DNA of 20,449 nucleotides from NCBI GenBank assembly GCA_041749275.1, contig JBGTBQ010000279.1, positions 1-20,449 on the forward strand. The letters are read 5' to 3'. A program made the translations under genes and the position numbers. Positions 1 through 6,354 of this stretch are shown piece after piece. This DNA is from JBGTBQ01 sp041749275. GTDB lineage: Bacteria; Acidobacteriota; Blastocatellia; Pyrinomonadales; Pyrinomonadaceae. The number at the start of each line of letters is the position of its first letter. The stretch's first letter is position 1. A model generated the notes under the pieces. That model was not told the DNA's origin. It did not search any database and was given only the letters and a program-made list of their open reading frames with translations.

Positions 1-451
1 AGACGGCGGCGACGTTGGCGAGGTCGGACTTGTCCTTCACCTTCTTCGACATCTTTTCGAGCGCGGCGGTCGCCGCCTCGACGCCGAGTTGAATGCCGCG
101 CTGCAAGGACATCGGGTTCGCGCCCGCCGCGACGTTCTTCACGCCCTCGCGGAAGAGCGCCTGCGCGAGCACGGTCGCGGTGGTCGTCCCGTCGCCCGCC
201 ATATCGTTCGTCTTCGACGCCACCTCGCGCACCATCTGCGCGCCCATGTTCTGATACTTGTCCTTCAGCTCGATCTCTTTCGCCACCGTCACGCCATCCT
301 TCGTGATGACGGGCGAGCCGTATTTTTTGCCGATCACGACGTTTCGACCTTTTGGCCCCAGCGTCACACGCACCGCGTTCGCCAGCACGTTCACGCCTTC
401 AAGTATCGCGCCCCGCGCGTCCTCTCTAAACTTCAATTCTTTTGCTGCCAC
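1..451 (-). CDS. groEL: Chaperonin GroEL, N-terminal part (runs off the left edge)
   Basis: This is the large subunit of the cytoplasmic GroEL/GroES folding chamber, which folds client proteins using ATP. About 150 N-terminal residues are present out of the usual ~540; the rest lies left of the window. Reading leftward from a GTG at 451-449 gives a start of the form MAAKELKFREDARGAIL, the nucleotide-binding stretch TLGPKGRNVV near residue 31, DGVTVAKEIEL near 52, and the ATP/Mg loop AGDGTTTATVLAQ near 85-97. All are hallmark GroEL motifs. A GAGGAA Shine-Dalgarno lies about 8 nt upstream of the GTG, which supports this start. No groES lies directly upstream, which is unusual because groES normally precedes groEL. 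The nearest upstream gene is a small HNH-like protein, and a palindromic element separates the two. I see no CIRCE operator (TTAGCACTC-N9-GAGTGCTAA). Confidence 0.96.
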   Translation of the reverse strand, partial: MAAKELKFREDARGAILEGVNVLANAVRVTLGPKGRNVVIGKKYGSPVITKDGVTVAKEIELKDKYQNMGAQMVREVASKTNDMAGDGTTTATVLAQALFREGVKNVAAGANPMSLQRGIQLGVEAATAALEKMSKKVKDKSDLANVAAV

Positions 452-509
452 TTGTTATTCCTCTCTTTCGATTTAACTCAAAAGCGTTTTAATTCAGGAC
501 TTACAGCGG

Positions 510-622
510 TTTGCAATTGGGTGCGACCGTTTAGAGGCGGGCCATGCCCGCCGTCTCAAGTTGAACCGGCGGGCATTGCCCGCCTCTAAACGGTCGTTGA
601 TGTGGTCGCATCCAATTGCAAA
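510..622. repeat. 113-bp palindromic MITE-like element
   Basis: The outer terminal inverted repeats are 19 nt: 510-528 (TTTGCAATTGGGTGCGACC) and 604-622 (reverse complement with one difference). Inside them is a 29-nt inverted repeat, 525-553 against 567-595, with one mismatch around a 13-nt loop. The inner core (CGACCGTTTAGAGGCGGGCC type) matches the palindrome at 7383-7445, so this is a dispersed repeat family. The element has no coding capacity. It lies between the HNH gene stop and groEL and could affect groEL transcription. A non-autonomous mobile element is my inference; a large intergenic hairpin is what is seen. Confidence 0.75.
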
Positions 623-651
623 TTGCCATATATCTTTAAAAACCCAAATAA

Positions 652-945
652 TCATGCGCGCCAATAACTTGCCCGATCCATAATGCGGCAAACCCGTGGC
701 TTAATCGGCAAGTTGTGCCAATTACCGTTATGACAGCAACGCAAGTGGCAATCTACGCACACATCTAAACCATCGGAATCATCTGCCCGCCCCCGCGTAT
801 GATGCCCCTCAATTGCATAGCCATACTGACCGCAACACTGACAACGCTTACTCTTTTTAGCTGCTCGCGCAAACGGCCTACGCTTGCCATTGTAAGGGCA
901 TGTTCTAATGTTGTGAGACGATGAATTGCATACTCCACATGCCAC
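652..945 (-). CDS. Small zinc-knuckle plus HNH-like protein (97 aa)
   Basis: No named family is certain. Residues C3, C6, H11 and C16 form a perfect CCHC zinc knuckle (C-x2-C-x4-H-x4-C), a nucleic-acid-binding module. After a basic linker (residues 21-34) comes an HNH-like zinc fold: C35 and C38, then H48-H49, then C63 and C66 followed by H67. HNH folds with this spacing are usually DNA nucleases, but the central Asn of the signature is not obvious here, so catalysis is uncertain. The start is GTG at 945-943, with GAGGGGG 7 nt upstream. The gene is less GC-rich than its neighbours and sits between grpE and groEL, 29 bp from a MITE-like palindrome, which suggests acquired DNA. Alternatives are a solitary homing-type nuclease or an RNA/DNA-binding accessory protein. 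Confidence 0.72.
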   Translation of the reverse strand: MACGVCNSSSHNIRTCPYNGKRRPFARAAKKSKRCQCCGQYGYAIEGHHTRGRADDSDGLDVCVDCHLRCCHNGNWHNLPIKPRVCRIMDRASYWRA

Positions 946-978
946 GACGATACCCCCTCATGGAAGAGCCTCGAATGT

Positions 979-994
979 TAGAGCCAAGGCTCTA
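979..994 (-). other. Short perfect hairpin overlapping the grpE stop
   Basis: TAGAGCC-AA-GGCTCTA is a perfect 7-bp stem with a 2-nt spacer. It includes the grpE TAG stop (994-992). GAGCC also recurs at 966-970. No T-tract follows on the minus strand, so I do not call it an intrinsic terminator. It could protect the 3' end or couple grpE to the HNH gene. Confidence 0.4.
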
Positions 995-1678
995 CGCACT
1001 TTTCTGATCGCTTTTAGCTCTGCCGACCTGCACGCGCGCGGGCCGCAGGAGTTGGCCGCCCATGCGATAGCCGCGGCTGTACTGCGCCGTGACTTCGCCC
1101 TCGCGCTCCGGCTCGACTTCGGTCGTGTCAACCGCCTCGTGAAGCTCCGGGTCGAACTGCTCGCCGACGGCTTCGACGGGTTCGGCCCCGGCGTTCAAGA
1201 GCAAGTTCTCGAAGCCGCTGATCGTCCCGCGCAACCCATCGAGCAACGCCTCTTTCGAGCCGCCGCCTTCCGCCGCCTCGACCGCGCGTTGCAGGTTGTC
1301 CATGACGGGCAGGAGCGACGCTAAGAAAGCCGCACGCTCGCGCGCCACACGCTCTTCGCCCGCGCGCGTCAGACGCTGCCTGACTTCATCCGTCTCGCGT
1401 CGTAGCTCCGCGCGCAACTGCTCGAAGCGCGACTGCACGTCGGCCACCGCCGCCTCCGCCGCGCGGGTGCGCTCCTCAAGCTCCTCGACGTAGCTCGGTT
1501 TCAAACTCGGCTCCGTGCTCGCGCCGCCCTCGCTGTCGTTGAGATTAATCCGCCGGCGGTCGGTGACGCGCACTCTCTCGCCGGTTGTCGTCTCACTACT
1601 TTCCGCGGCGCGACTTTCGTCCGCCGTCGCCGTGTTCTCTTCCATGTGACGCTTTTTCTTACCCCCACGAAAAAACAT
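992..1678 (-). CDS. grpE: GrpE nucleotide-exchange factor of DnaK
   Basis: GrpE is the cytoplasmic ADP-release factor for the DnaK (Hsp70) chaperone. The 228-residue frame has a long acidic, low-complexity N-terminus (about 1-60), a helical coiled-coil stretch rich in E, R and A (about 62-120), and the GrpE head. Head signatures are LLPVMDNLQRA, GEQFDPELHEAV and the closing GYRMGGQLLRPARVQV. The length is slightly above the usual 180-210. The start is unsettled: ATG at 1678 gives MFFRGGKKKRH, while an in-frame ATG at 1645 (MEENT) would give 217 residues. Neither has a clear Shine-Dalgarno, and the upstream DNA is a low-complexity tract. The partners dnaK and dnaJ are outside the window. ClpB works with DnaK/GrpE in disaggregation, so placement beside clpB makes sense. 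Confidence 0.95.
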   Translation of the reverse strand: MFFRGGKKKRHMEENTATADESRAAESSETTTGERVRVTDRRRINLNDSEGGASTEPSLKPSYVEELEERTRAAEAAVADVQSRFEQLRAELRRETDEVRQRLTRAGEERVARERAAFLASLLPVMDNLQRAVEAAEGGGSKEALLDGLRGTISGFENLLLNAGAEPVEAVGEQFDPELHEAVDTTEVEPEREGEVTAQYSRGYRMGGQLLRPARVQVGRAKSDQKSA

Positions 1679-1682
1679 GATG

Positions 1683-1800
1683 ATGAATAGTAAATGGTAA
1701 ACGGCAAATGGTAAATCGCCGTCGGGTCGCCGTCCGGTTTGAGCGCCCGCGACAACCTCGATTTATGATTCACGATTCACGATTCAACCTTTACCACTCA
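1683..1800. repeat. Low-complexity intergenic repeat between the second hsp20 and grpE
   Basis: One side carries tandem GTAAATG/GGCAAATG-like units (1690-1716) and the other carries three near-identical GATTCAY units (about 1767-1784) followed by TTTACCA. TGGTAAA on the left is complementary to TTTACCA on the right, so a loose hairpin can form. On the minus strand it begins 9 nt after the upstream hsp20 stop and runs to the grpE ATG. It belongs to the same style of spacer as 2285-2388, 5008-5062 and 16857-16956, but is more degenerate. Confidence 0.55.
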
Positions 1801-1806
1801 CGCCTC

Positions 1807-2268
1807 TTACTTGATATCAATCTTGACGCGGTGCGGCTTCTGTTCCGTGCGTTTGGGCAGGCGCAGACGCAGCACGCCGTCTTTGTAATCCGCCGCGATT
1901 GATTGACGGTCAACGGCTTCGGGAATCGTGAAACTGCGGACGAAGCGGCCCGCCGGGCGCTCCGTGCGGCGCGCGTGGACGCCTTCGGGCGCGGGCGCGC
2001 GTTCGCCGCGAATCGTCAGACGCCCCTCGTCGAGGCTCACGTCCAACCCCTCGCGCTGGATGCCCGGCAGATCGAGCACCAGCGTGTAATCGCCTTCGCC
2101 TTCGTAGACATCCGCCGCCGGAATCCAATCGGCGCGCTCCATCTCGACCTCCGACTCTTCCTGCCGGCCCGTGTGCTCACGCCGCTCCGCCGCCTCCTCG
2201 AACAGACGGTTCATGTGATCCTGAAGCGTGAGCAAATCACGCACCGGATGAAATCTGTATCTCGTCAT
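1807..2268 (-). CDS. Hsp20/alpha-crystallin small heat-shock protein (second copy)
   Basis: This is an ATP-independent holdase that binds unfolding proteins and hands them to ClpB/DnaK. With the ATG at 2268 it has 153 residues. The alpha-crystallin domain spans about 48-148 and starts at WIPAADVYEGEGDYTLVLDLPG. It contains the A-x-x-x-x-GVL signature as ADYKDGVLRL and ends in an I-x-I anchor within RVKIDIK. I prefer the ATG at 2268 over the in-frame GTG at 2271 because GGAGG lies 7 nt before the ATG. It differs strongly from the Hsp20 at 5078-5614: it has a charged insert (EESEVEMERAD) before the domain and no C-terminal tail. It sits between clpB and grpE on the same strand. Confidence 0.95.
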   Translation of the reverse strand: MTRYRFHPVRDLLTLQDHMNRLFEEAAERREHTGRQEESEVEMERADWIPAADVYEGEGDYTLVLDLPGIQREGLDVSLDEGRLTIRGERAPAPEGVHARRTERPAGRFVRSFTIPEAVDRQSIAADYKDGVLRLRLPKRTEQKPHRVKIDIK

Positions 2269-2275
2269 CACTCAA

Positions 2276-2280
2276 CCTCC
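2276..2280 (-). promoter_or_regulatory. Ribosome binding site GGAGG of the second hsp20
   Basis: GGAGG on the minus strand stands 7 nt from the ATG at 2268 and only 4 nt from the GTG at 2271. This favours the ATG as the start. Confidence 0.7.
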
Positions 2281-2284
2281 AAAA

Positions 2285-2388
2285 GAAATGATGAATGCGA
2301 AACGATGAACGATGAATTAAAGGCGAGCCGCTCTTCGTCGCTCGAGCCGTTCTCAATTCATCATTCCGCATTCATCGTTCATCATTTC
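2285..2388. repeat. Mirrored intergenic repeat/hairpin after clpB
   Basis: The left arm (2285-2319) contains tandem ATGATGAAT/CGATGAAC units. The right arm (2354-2388) is their reverse complement with the unit order shuffled, so pairing is imperfect but extensive. The right arm includes the clpB stop codon (TGA at 2384-2382), so clpB transcripts end in this structure. There is no T-run, and an intrinsic terminator is not supported. An RNA-stabilising 3' structure or a selfish repeat is possible. Confidence 0.7.
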
Positions 2389-4988
2389 GCACTCGCCGCC
2401 TCGGTGGCGGTCGTTTCGGTCTCGAACTTCATCTGGTCGCCGTCGGCGGAGACGCGGATCGTGTGGCCGGGCGCGACCTCGCCGCGCAGCAGCAGCGACG
2501 CGAGCGGGTTCTGGATGAGCGTCTGGATCGCGCGCTTTAAAGGGCGCGCGCCGTACATCGGGTCGTAGCCCTCGCGCGAGAGCAGCGCCTTCGCCGAGTC
2601 GTCCAGCACGAGCGTCATGTTGCGATCCGCCAGCATCCGGCGCAGCCGTTCGAGCTGCACCTCGATGATCGAGCCGATCTGCTCGCGCGTGAGCTGGTGG
2701 AAGATCACGATGTCGTCAACGCGATTGAGAAACTCCGGCTTGAAGTGCTCGCGCAAGACTTCGAGCACGGCTTCGCGCATCTCTTTCTCATCGTCCTGTG
2801 TGCCCTGCATCTCACGGCTGCCGAGGTTCGAGGTCATAATCAGCACCGTGTTCTTGAAGTCCACCGTGCGCCCCTTTGAGTCGGTCAAACGCCCGTCGTC
2901 GAGGATTTGCAACAGCACGTTGAAGACATCCTGATGCGCCTTCTCAACCTCGTCGAAGAGCACGACGCTGTACGGGCGACGGCGGACGGCTTCGGTCAAC
3001 TGCCCGCCTTCCTCATAACCGACATAGCCCGGCGGCGCGCCGATCATGCGCGCGACGGCGTGCTTCTCCATGTACTCGGACATATCGAGACGAATCATCG
3101 CGCGCTCGTCATCGAACATGAACTCGGCGAGCGCACGCGCCGTCTCGGTCTTGCCGACGCCCGTGGGGCCTAAGAAGATGAACGAACCGATGGGCCGGTT
3201 CGGGTCTTGCAACCCCGCGCGCGCGCGGCGCACGGCGTTGGCGACCGCCGTCAAGGCTTCGTCCTGTCCGATGACCCGCTGCGAGAGCCGGTCTTCCATC
3301 GAGACGAGCTTCTGCATCTCGCCTTCGAGCATCTTCGACACCGGCACGCCCGTCCACTTGGCGACGACCTGCGCCACGTCCTCCTCGTCAACCTCTTCCT
3401 TGAGGAAGACGCCCTCGCTCTGCGCCTCGCCGAGCTTCGCCTGATCTGCGTCGAGCTGCTGTTGCAACCCGACGAGCTTGCCGTAGCGCAGCTCCGCGAC
3501 CTTGTTATAGTCGCCCGCGCGCTCATACTGTTCGGCCTGAATCTTCGTCTGCTCGACCTCCTCCTTCGCTTTGCGGATGCGCTCGATGATCTCTTTTTCG
3601 GTCTGCCACTTGGCCTTCATCGCGGAGGAGCGCTCGCGCAGGTCAGCCACGCGCTGCTCAATCTCATGTAGACGCGCCTTCGAGCGCTCGTCCGTCTCGC
3701 GTTGCAAAGCCTGCCGCTCGATTTCGAGCTGCATGATCTCTCGTTCGAGTTGGTCAATCTCGACGGGGAGCGAATCAATCTCGATGCGGAGGCGCGAAGC
3801 CGCCTCGTCAATAAGGTCAATCGCCTTGTCGGGCAGAAAGCGGTCGGTGATATAGCGATTCGAGAGCGTCGCCGCCGCGACGATGGCCGAGTCCTTGATG
3901 CGGACGCCGTGGTGGACTTCATAACGCTCTTTCAAACCGCGCAGGATGGCGATGGTGTCCTCGACCGTCGGCTCGCCGACGACGATGGGCTGGAAGCGTC
4001 GCTCAAGCGCCGCGTCCTTCTCGATGTGCTTCTTGTACTCGTTGAGAGTAGTTGCGCCGACGCAGCGCAGTTCGCCGCGCGCGAGCGCGGGCTTGAGCAT
4101 GTTCGAGGCGTCTATCGCGCCCTCCGCCGCCCCGGCGCCGACGAGCGTATGCAGTTCGTCAATAAAGAGGACGATGTGGCCCTGCGAGTTCTCAATCTCT
4201 TTGATGACGGCCTTTAATCTGTCCTCGAACTCGCCGCGATACTTCGCGCCGGCAAGCATCGAGCCGAGATCGAGCGAGATCAGACGCTTGTTGCGGAGTG
4301 TTTCGGGCACGTCGCCGGAGATCATGCGTTGGGCGAGTCCCTCGACGATAGCCGTCTTGCCGACGCCCGGTTCGCCAATCAGCACCGGGTTGTTCTTCGT
4401 CCGGCGCGAGAGCACCTGCACGGTGCGGCGGATTTCATCGTCGCGTCCGATGACCGGGTCGAGCTTGCCCTGCCGCGCCAACTCCGTCAGGTCTTTCGCA
4501 TACTTCGTGAGCGCCTGATAGTTCGCCTCGGCGTTCTGGTCGGTGACGCGCGACCCTCCGCGCATCTGCTCGATGACTTTCGAGAGGTCTTCGCGGTTGA
4601 CGCCATGCTGTCGCAGGACGCGCCCGGCGGCTCCGTCCTTCTCGTCGGCGATGGCGAGGAGCAGGTGTTCGGTCGAGATGTACTCGTCCTGCATCCGCTC
4701 GGCCTCTTTCTGCGAGGCCGTAAAAATCTGTGACAGACGCGGGCTGAAATACTGCTGCCCGCCATGCACTTTCGGAAAGCGTGCGACCGCCGCCTGCACG
4801 TCGTTCGTGACGACCTGCAAGTTCGCGCCGAGCTTGCCGAGAATGGGACGGACGACGCCCTCCGGCTGTTCGAGCATGGCGAGCAGGACGTGCTCCGGCT
4901 CAACCTGCTGATTCTGGTTGCGCTCGGCGGCCTCGATGGCGGATTGGATGGCCTCTTGGCCCCGCAAGGTGAAACGATCTAAACGCAT
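2382..4988 (-). CDS. clpB: ATP-dependent disaggregase ClpB (Hsp104 family)
   Basis: ClpB is a hexameric cytoplasmic AAA+ machine that pulls polypeptides out of aggregates together with DnaK/DnaJ/GrpE. At 868 residues it has the normal family length. Order: Clp N-domain repeats (1-145), AAA-1 with Walker A GEPGVGKT (205-212), pore-loop AKYRGEFE (Y250) and Walker B LFIDEL (274-279), the coiled-coil middle domain (about 405-530), then AAA-2 with Walker A GPTGVGKT (607-614), pore-loop GYVGYEEGG and Walker B VVLFDE (675-680), and the C-terminal D2-small domain. All key residues are present and the gene looks intact. The ATG at 4988-4986 gives the typical MRLDRFTLRGQEAI start, yet no Shine-Dalgarno precedes it; a pyrimidine-rich repeat arm occupies that place. 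It is flanked by two hsp20 genes, its usual holdase partners. Confidence 0.98.
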   Translation of the reverse strand: MRLDRFTLRGQEAIQSAIEAAERNQNQQVEPEHVLLAMLEQPEGVVRPILGKLGANLQVVTNDVQAAVARFPKVHGGQQYFSPRLSQIFTASQKEAERMQDEYISTEHLLLAIADEKDGAAGRVLRQHGVNREDLSKVIEQMRGGSRVTDQNAEANYQALTKYAKDLTELARQGKLDPVIGRDDEIRRTVQVLSRRTKNNPVLIGEPGVGKTAIVEGLAQRMISGDVPETLRNKRLISLDLGSMLAGAKYRGEFEDRLKAVIKEIENSQGHIVLFIDELHTLVGAGAAEGAIDASNMLKPALARGELRCVGATTLNEYKKHIEKDAALERRFQPIVVGEPTVEDTIAILRGLKERYEVHHGVRIKDSAIVAAATLSNRYITDRFLPDKAIDLIDEAASRLRIEIDSLPVEIDQLEREIMQLEIERQALQRETDERSKARLHEIEQRVADLRERSSAMKAKWQTEKEIIERIRKAKEEVEQTKIQAEQYERAGDYNKVAELRYGKLVGLQQQLDADQAKLGEAQSEGVFLKEEVDEEDVAQVVAKWTGVPVSKMLEGEMQKLVSMEDRLSQRVIGQDEALTAVANAVRRARAGLQDPNRPIGSFIFLGPTGVGKTETARALAEFMFDDERAMIRLDMSEYMEKHAVARMIGAPPGYVGYEEGGQLTEAVRRRPYSVVLFDEVEKAHQDVFNVLLQILDDGRLTDSKGRTVDFKNTVLIMTSNLGSREMQGTQDDEKEMREAVLEVLREHFKPEFLNRVDDIVIFHQLTREQIGSIIEVQLERLRRMLADRNMTLVLDDSAKALLSREGYDPMYGARPLKRAIQTLIQNPLASLLLRGEVAPGHTIRVSADGDQMKFETETTATEAASAK

Positions 4989-5007
4989 AACAGTAAAAGT
5001 ATGAAGT

Positions 5008-5062
5008 ATGAACGCGGAACGATGAACTGAAAACTTGTCTTATGTCATCGTTCCGCGTTCAT
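5008..5062. repeat. Perfect 18-bp inverted repeat between hsp20 and clpB
   Basis: ATGAACGCGGAACGATGA at 5008-5025 is exactly reverse-complemented at 5045-5062, with a 19-nt loop. In the leftward transcript it lies 15 nt after the first hsp20 stop and 19 nt before the clpB ATG. It could attenuate, process or terminate between the two genes. No clear T-run follows on the minus strand. Confidence 0.8.
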
Positions 5063-5077
5063 GCTTCTGAGTTTAGT

Positions 5078-5614
5078 TTACCGGCTGGCAGCCTTCCTCT
5101 GGGCCTCGTCCTTCTCGCCCGAAGGCTCGGCCTTCGCCTCGATGGTGCGACGGGTCTTCGCGTCGGCGGTCTCGCCGCCAATCTCGATGCGGCGGGCCTT
5201 GACCTCTTCGCGTTTCGCCAGCACGACGCGCAGCACGCCGTTCTTGTACTCGGCGACTGCGTTCTCGGTCGAGACGGTCTGCGGGAGCGTGAACGAGCGG
5301 GAGAAGGAACCGTAGGAGCGTTCGACGCGGTGATAGTTGTCGGACTCCTCCTTCTTCTCGAAGCGGCGCTCGCCGCGCAACGTCAGCACGTTATTCTCGA
5401 CCGTTAACTCAAAGTCCTCTCGATTCATGCCGGGCAGTTCGGCCTCGAGCACGATCTGGTCTTTGTTCTCGTAGATGTCCACACTCGGCGCCCAAGCGCC
5501 GCGGGCAAAGCCCTCGTCGCCGAAGGAGCGAGTGAAACTGCTGGAAAACAGTCGGTTAACCTCTTCTTGTAGACTCCGCAGGTCGCGGAAAGGGTCGTAG
5601 CGAGTGATGCTCAT
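5078..5614 (-). CDS. Hsp20/alpha-crystallin small heat-shock protein (first copy)
   Basis: This 178-residue holdase chaperone has an N-terminal arm (MSITRYDPFRDLRSLQEEVNRLF, in part) typical of bacterial class A Hsp20. The alpha-crystallin domain covers about 42-145, with AEYKNGVLRV as the signature and an I-x-I motif (RRIEI) after it. About 30 extra residues follow (GGETADAKTRR... ending KAASR), charged and probably disordered, which the second Hsp20 lacks. The ATG at 5614-5612 has an excellent AGGAGG Shine-Dalgarno about 6 nt upstream. It is the first gene of the leftward chaperone series, directly behind a near-consensus promoter at 5696-5724. The 5' leader would be about 75 nt. Confidence 0.96.
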   Translation of the reverse strand: MSITRYDPFRDLRSLQEEVNRLFSSSFTRSFGDEGFARGAWAPSVDIYENKDQIVLEAELPGMNREDFELTVENNVLTLRGERRFEKKEESDNYHRVERSYGSFSRSFTLPQTVSTENAVAEYKNGVLRVVLAKREEVKARRIEIGGETADAKTRRTIEAKAEPSGEKDEAQRKAASR

Positions 5615-5695
5615 AATCGTCCTCCTCAGCTTTCAAAAGGAAATTATGCGCCTTATAGCTACCCGTTTGATGTTTGGGTTTTTGAGCGCAAGGGA

Positions 5696-5724
5696 ATAAT
5701 AAAGGTTGAGTGGTGCGTTGTCAA
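5696..5724 (-). promoter_or_regulatory. Near-consensus sigma-70-type promoter for the chaperone cluster
   Basis: On the minus strand, TTGACA (5724-5719) is followed by exactly 17 nt and then TATTAT (5701-5696). That is a full -35 match and a 5/6 -10 match at ideal spacing. It points leftward to hsp20 (ATG at 5614). A sigma-32-type -10 (CCCCAT) is absent. The sequence just upstream repeats TTGACTTACTTGACA, and a small GTCGGGC/CCGAC hairpin lies at about 5735-5755; either could be a regulator site. Confidence 0.75.
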
Positions 5725-5805
5725 GTAAGTCAAACGTCGGTTTTGCCCGACTTGGGATGTTGCATTTCTTCGTCATAATTCAACTATTACCAAATAATGT
5801 TTGGC

Positions 5806-5840
5806 GAATGGAACTCATTGCTGTACATTGGCGTTCATTG
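5806..5840. promoter_or_regulatory. Direct repeats phased at 10 bp upstream of the Lrp/AsnC gene
   Basis: GAATG at 5806 is followed by CATTG at 5816, 5826 and 5836, an exact 10-bp period, so all lie on one face of the helix. The last copy ends 34 bp before the regulator start codon. Lrp/AsnC proteins form multimeric discs that bind phased sites and usually autoregulate, so this is a candidate operator. I infer this from spacing only. Confidence 0.4.
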
Positions 5841-5874
5841 AGGGGGCAATAGTCAAACTTAAGGATTCAGTGAT

Positions 5875-6354
5875 ATGGACGAGAAAGACGGACGGATTTT
5901 AGAAATTTTGCAGCGTGACGGGCGGGTGACGAACGTCGAGTTGGCCCGATTGGTGGAGTTAACCCCCTCGGCGACGCTTGAGCGCGTGCGTAAGCTGGAA
6001 GAGCGGGGGCTGATTAGGGGTTATACGGCGGTGCTCGACCCGCACGCGCTGGGGCTGGGGCTGGTGGCTTTCATCTTCGTCCGCGTGGACGAGAGGGAAG
6101 ACATCACTCCGAAGGCGGAGAAGACGGCGGAGGCGCTCGCCGAATTGCCGTCGGTGCAGGAGCTACACCATCTGGCGGGCGAGGATTGTTTTCTGTTGAA
6201 AGTGCGTGCGCGGGATACGGATGATCTGTACCGCTTTCTGCGGGACGAACTGGGGCAATTCAAAGGAATACGAGGGACGCGGACGACGATTGTTTTGAAG
6301 ACGGTGAAGGAGACGGCGCGTCTGCCAATCAAGAGGGAAAGTGAGGGCGGATGA
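5875..6354 (+). CDS. Lrp/AsnC-family transcriptional regulator
   Basis: This 159-residue DNA-binding regulator senses amino acids or related small molecules. The N-terminal winged HTH runs over residues 1-60; the opening MDEKDGRILEILQRDGR and the TPSATLERVRKLEERGLIRGY recognition region are typical. A RAM/AsnC ligand domain follows (about 65-150, including ELHHLAGEDCFLLKVRARD). Length is normal. The ATG at 5875 has AAGGA about 9 nt upstream. Its stop overlaps the start of the exporter gene (ATGA at 6351-6354), so the two are almost certainly co-translated, and the regulator probably controls that exporter and itself. It is divergent from the chaperone series, sharing the 260-bp region 5615-5874. 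Confidence 0.95.
   Translation: MDEKDGRILEILQRDGRVTNVELARLVELTPSATLERVRKLEERGLIRGYTAVLDPHALGLGLVAFIFVRVDEREDITPKAEKTAEALAELPSVQELHHLAGEDCFLLKVRARDTDDLYRFLRDELGQFKGIRGTRTTIVLKTVKETARLPIKRESEGG

Noticed and set aside
452..651. CIRCE/HrcA operator before groEL
   Set aside because: No TTAGCACTC/GAGTGCTAA inverted repeat is present; the palindrome there has a different sequence and size.
5612..5690. RNA thermometer (ROSE or fourU type) in the hsp20 leader
   Set aside because: The AGGAGG site has no convincing complementary U-rich partner; only a short TTTCC stretch could pair.
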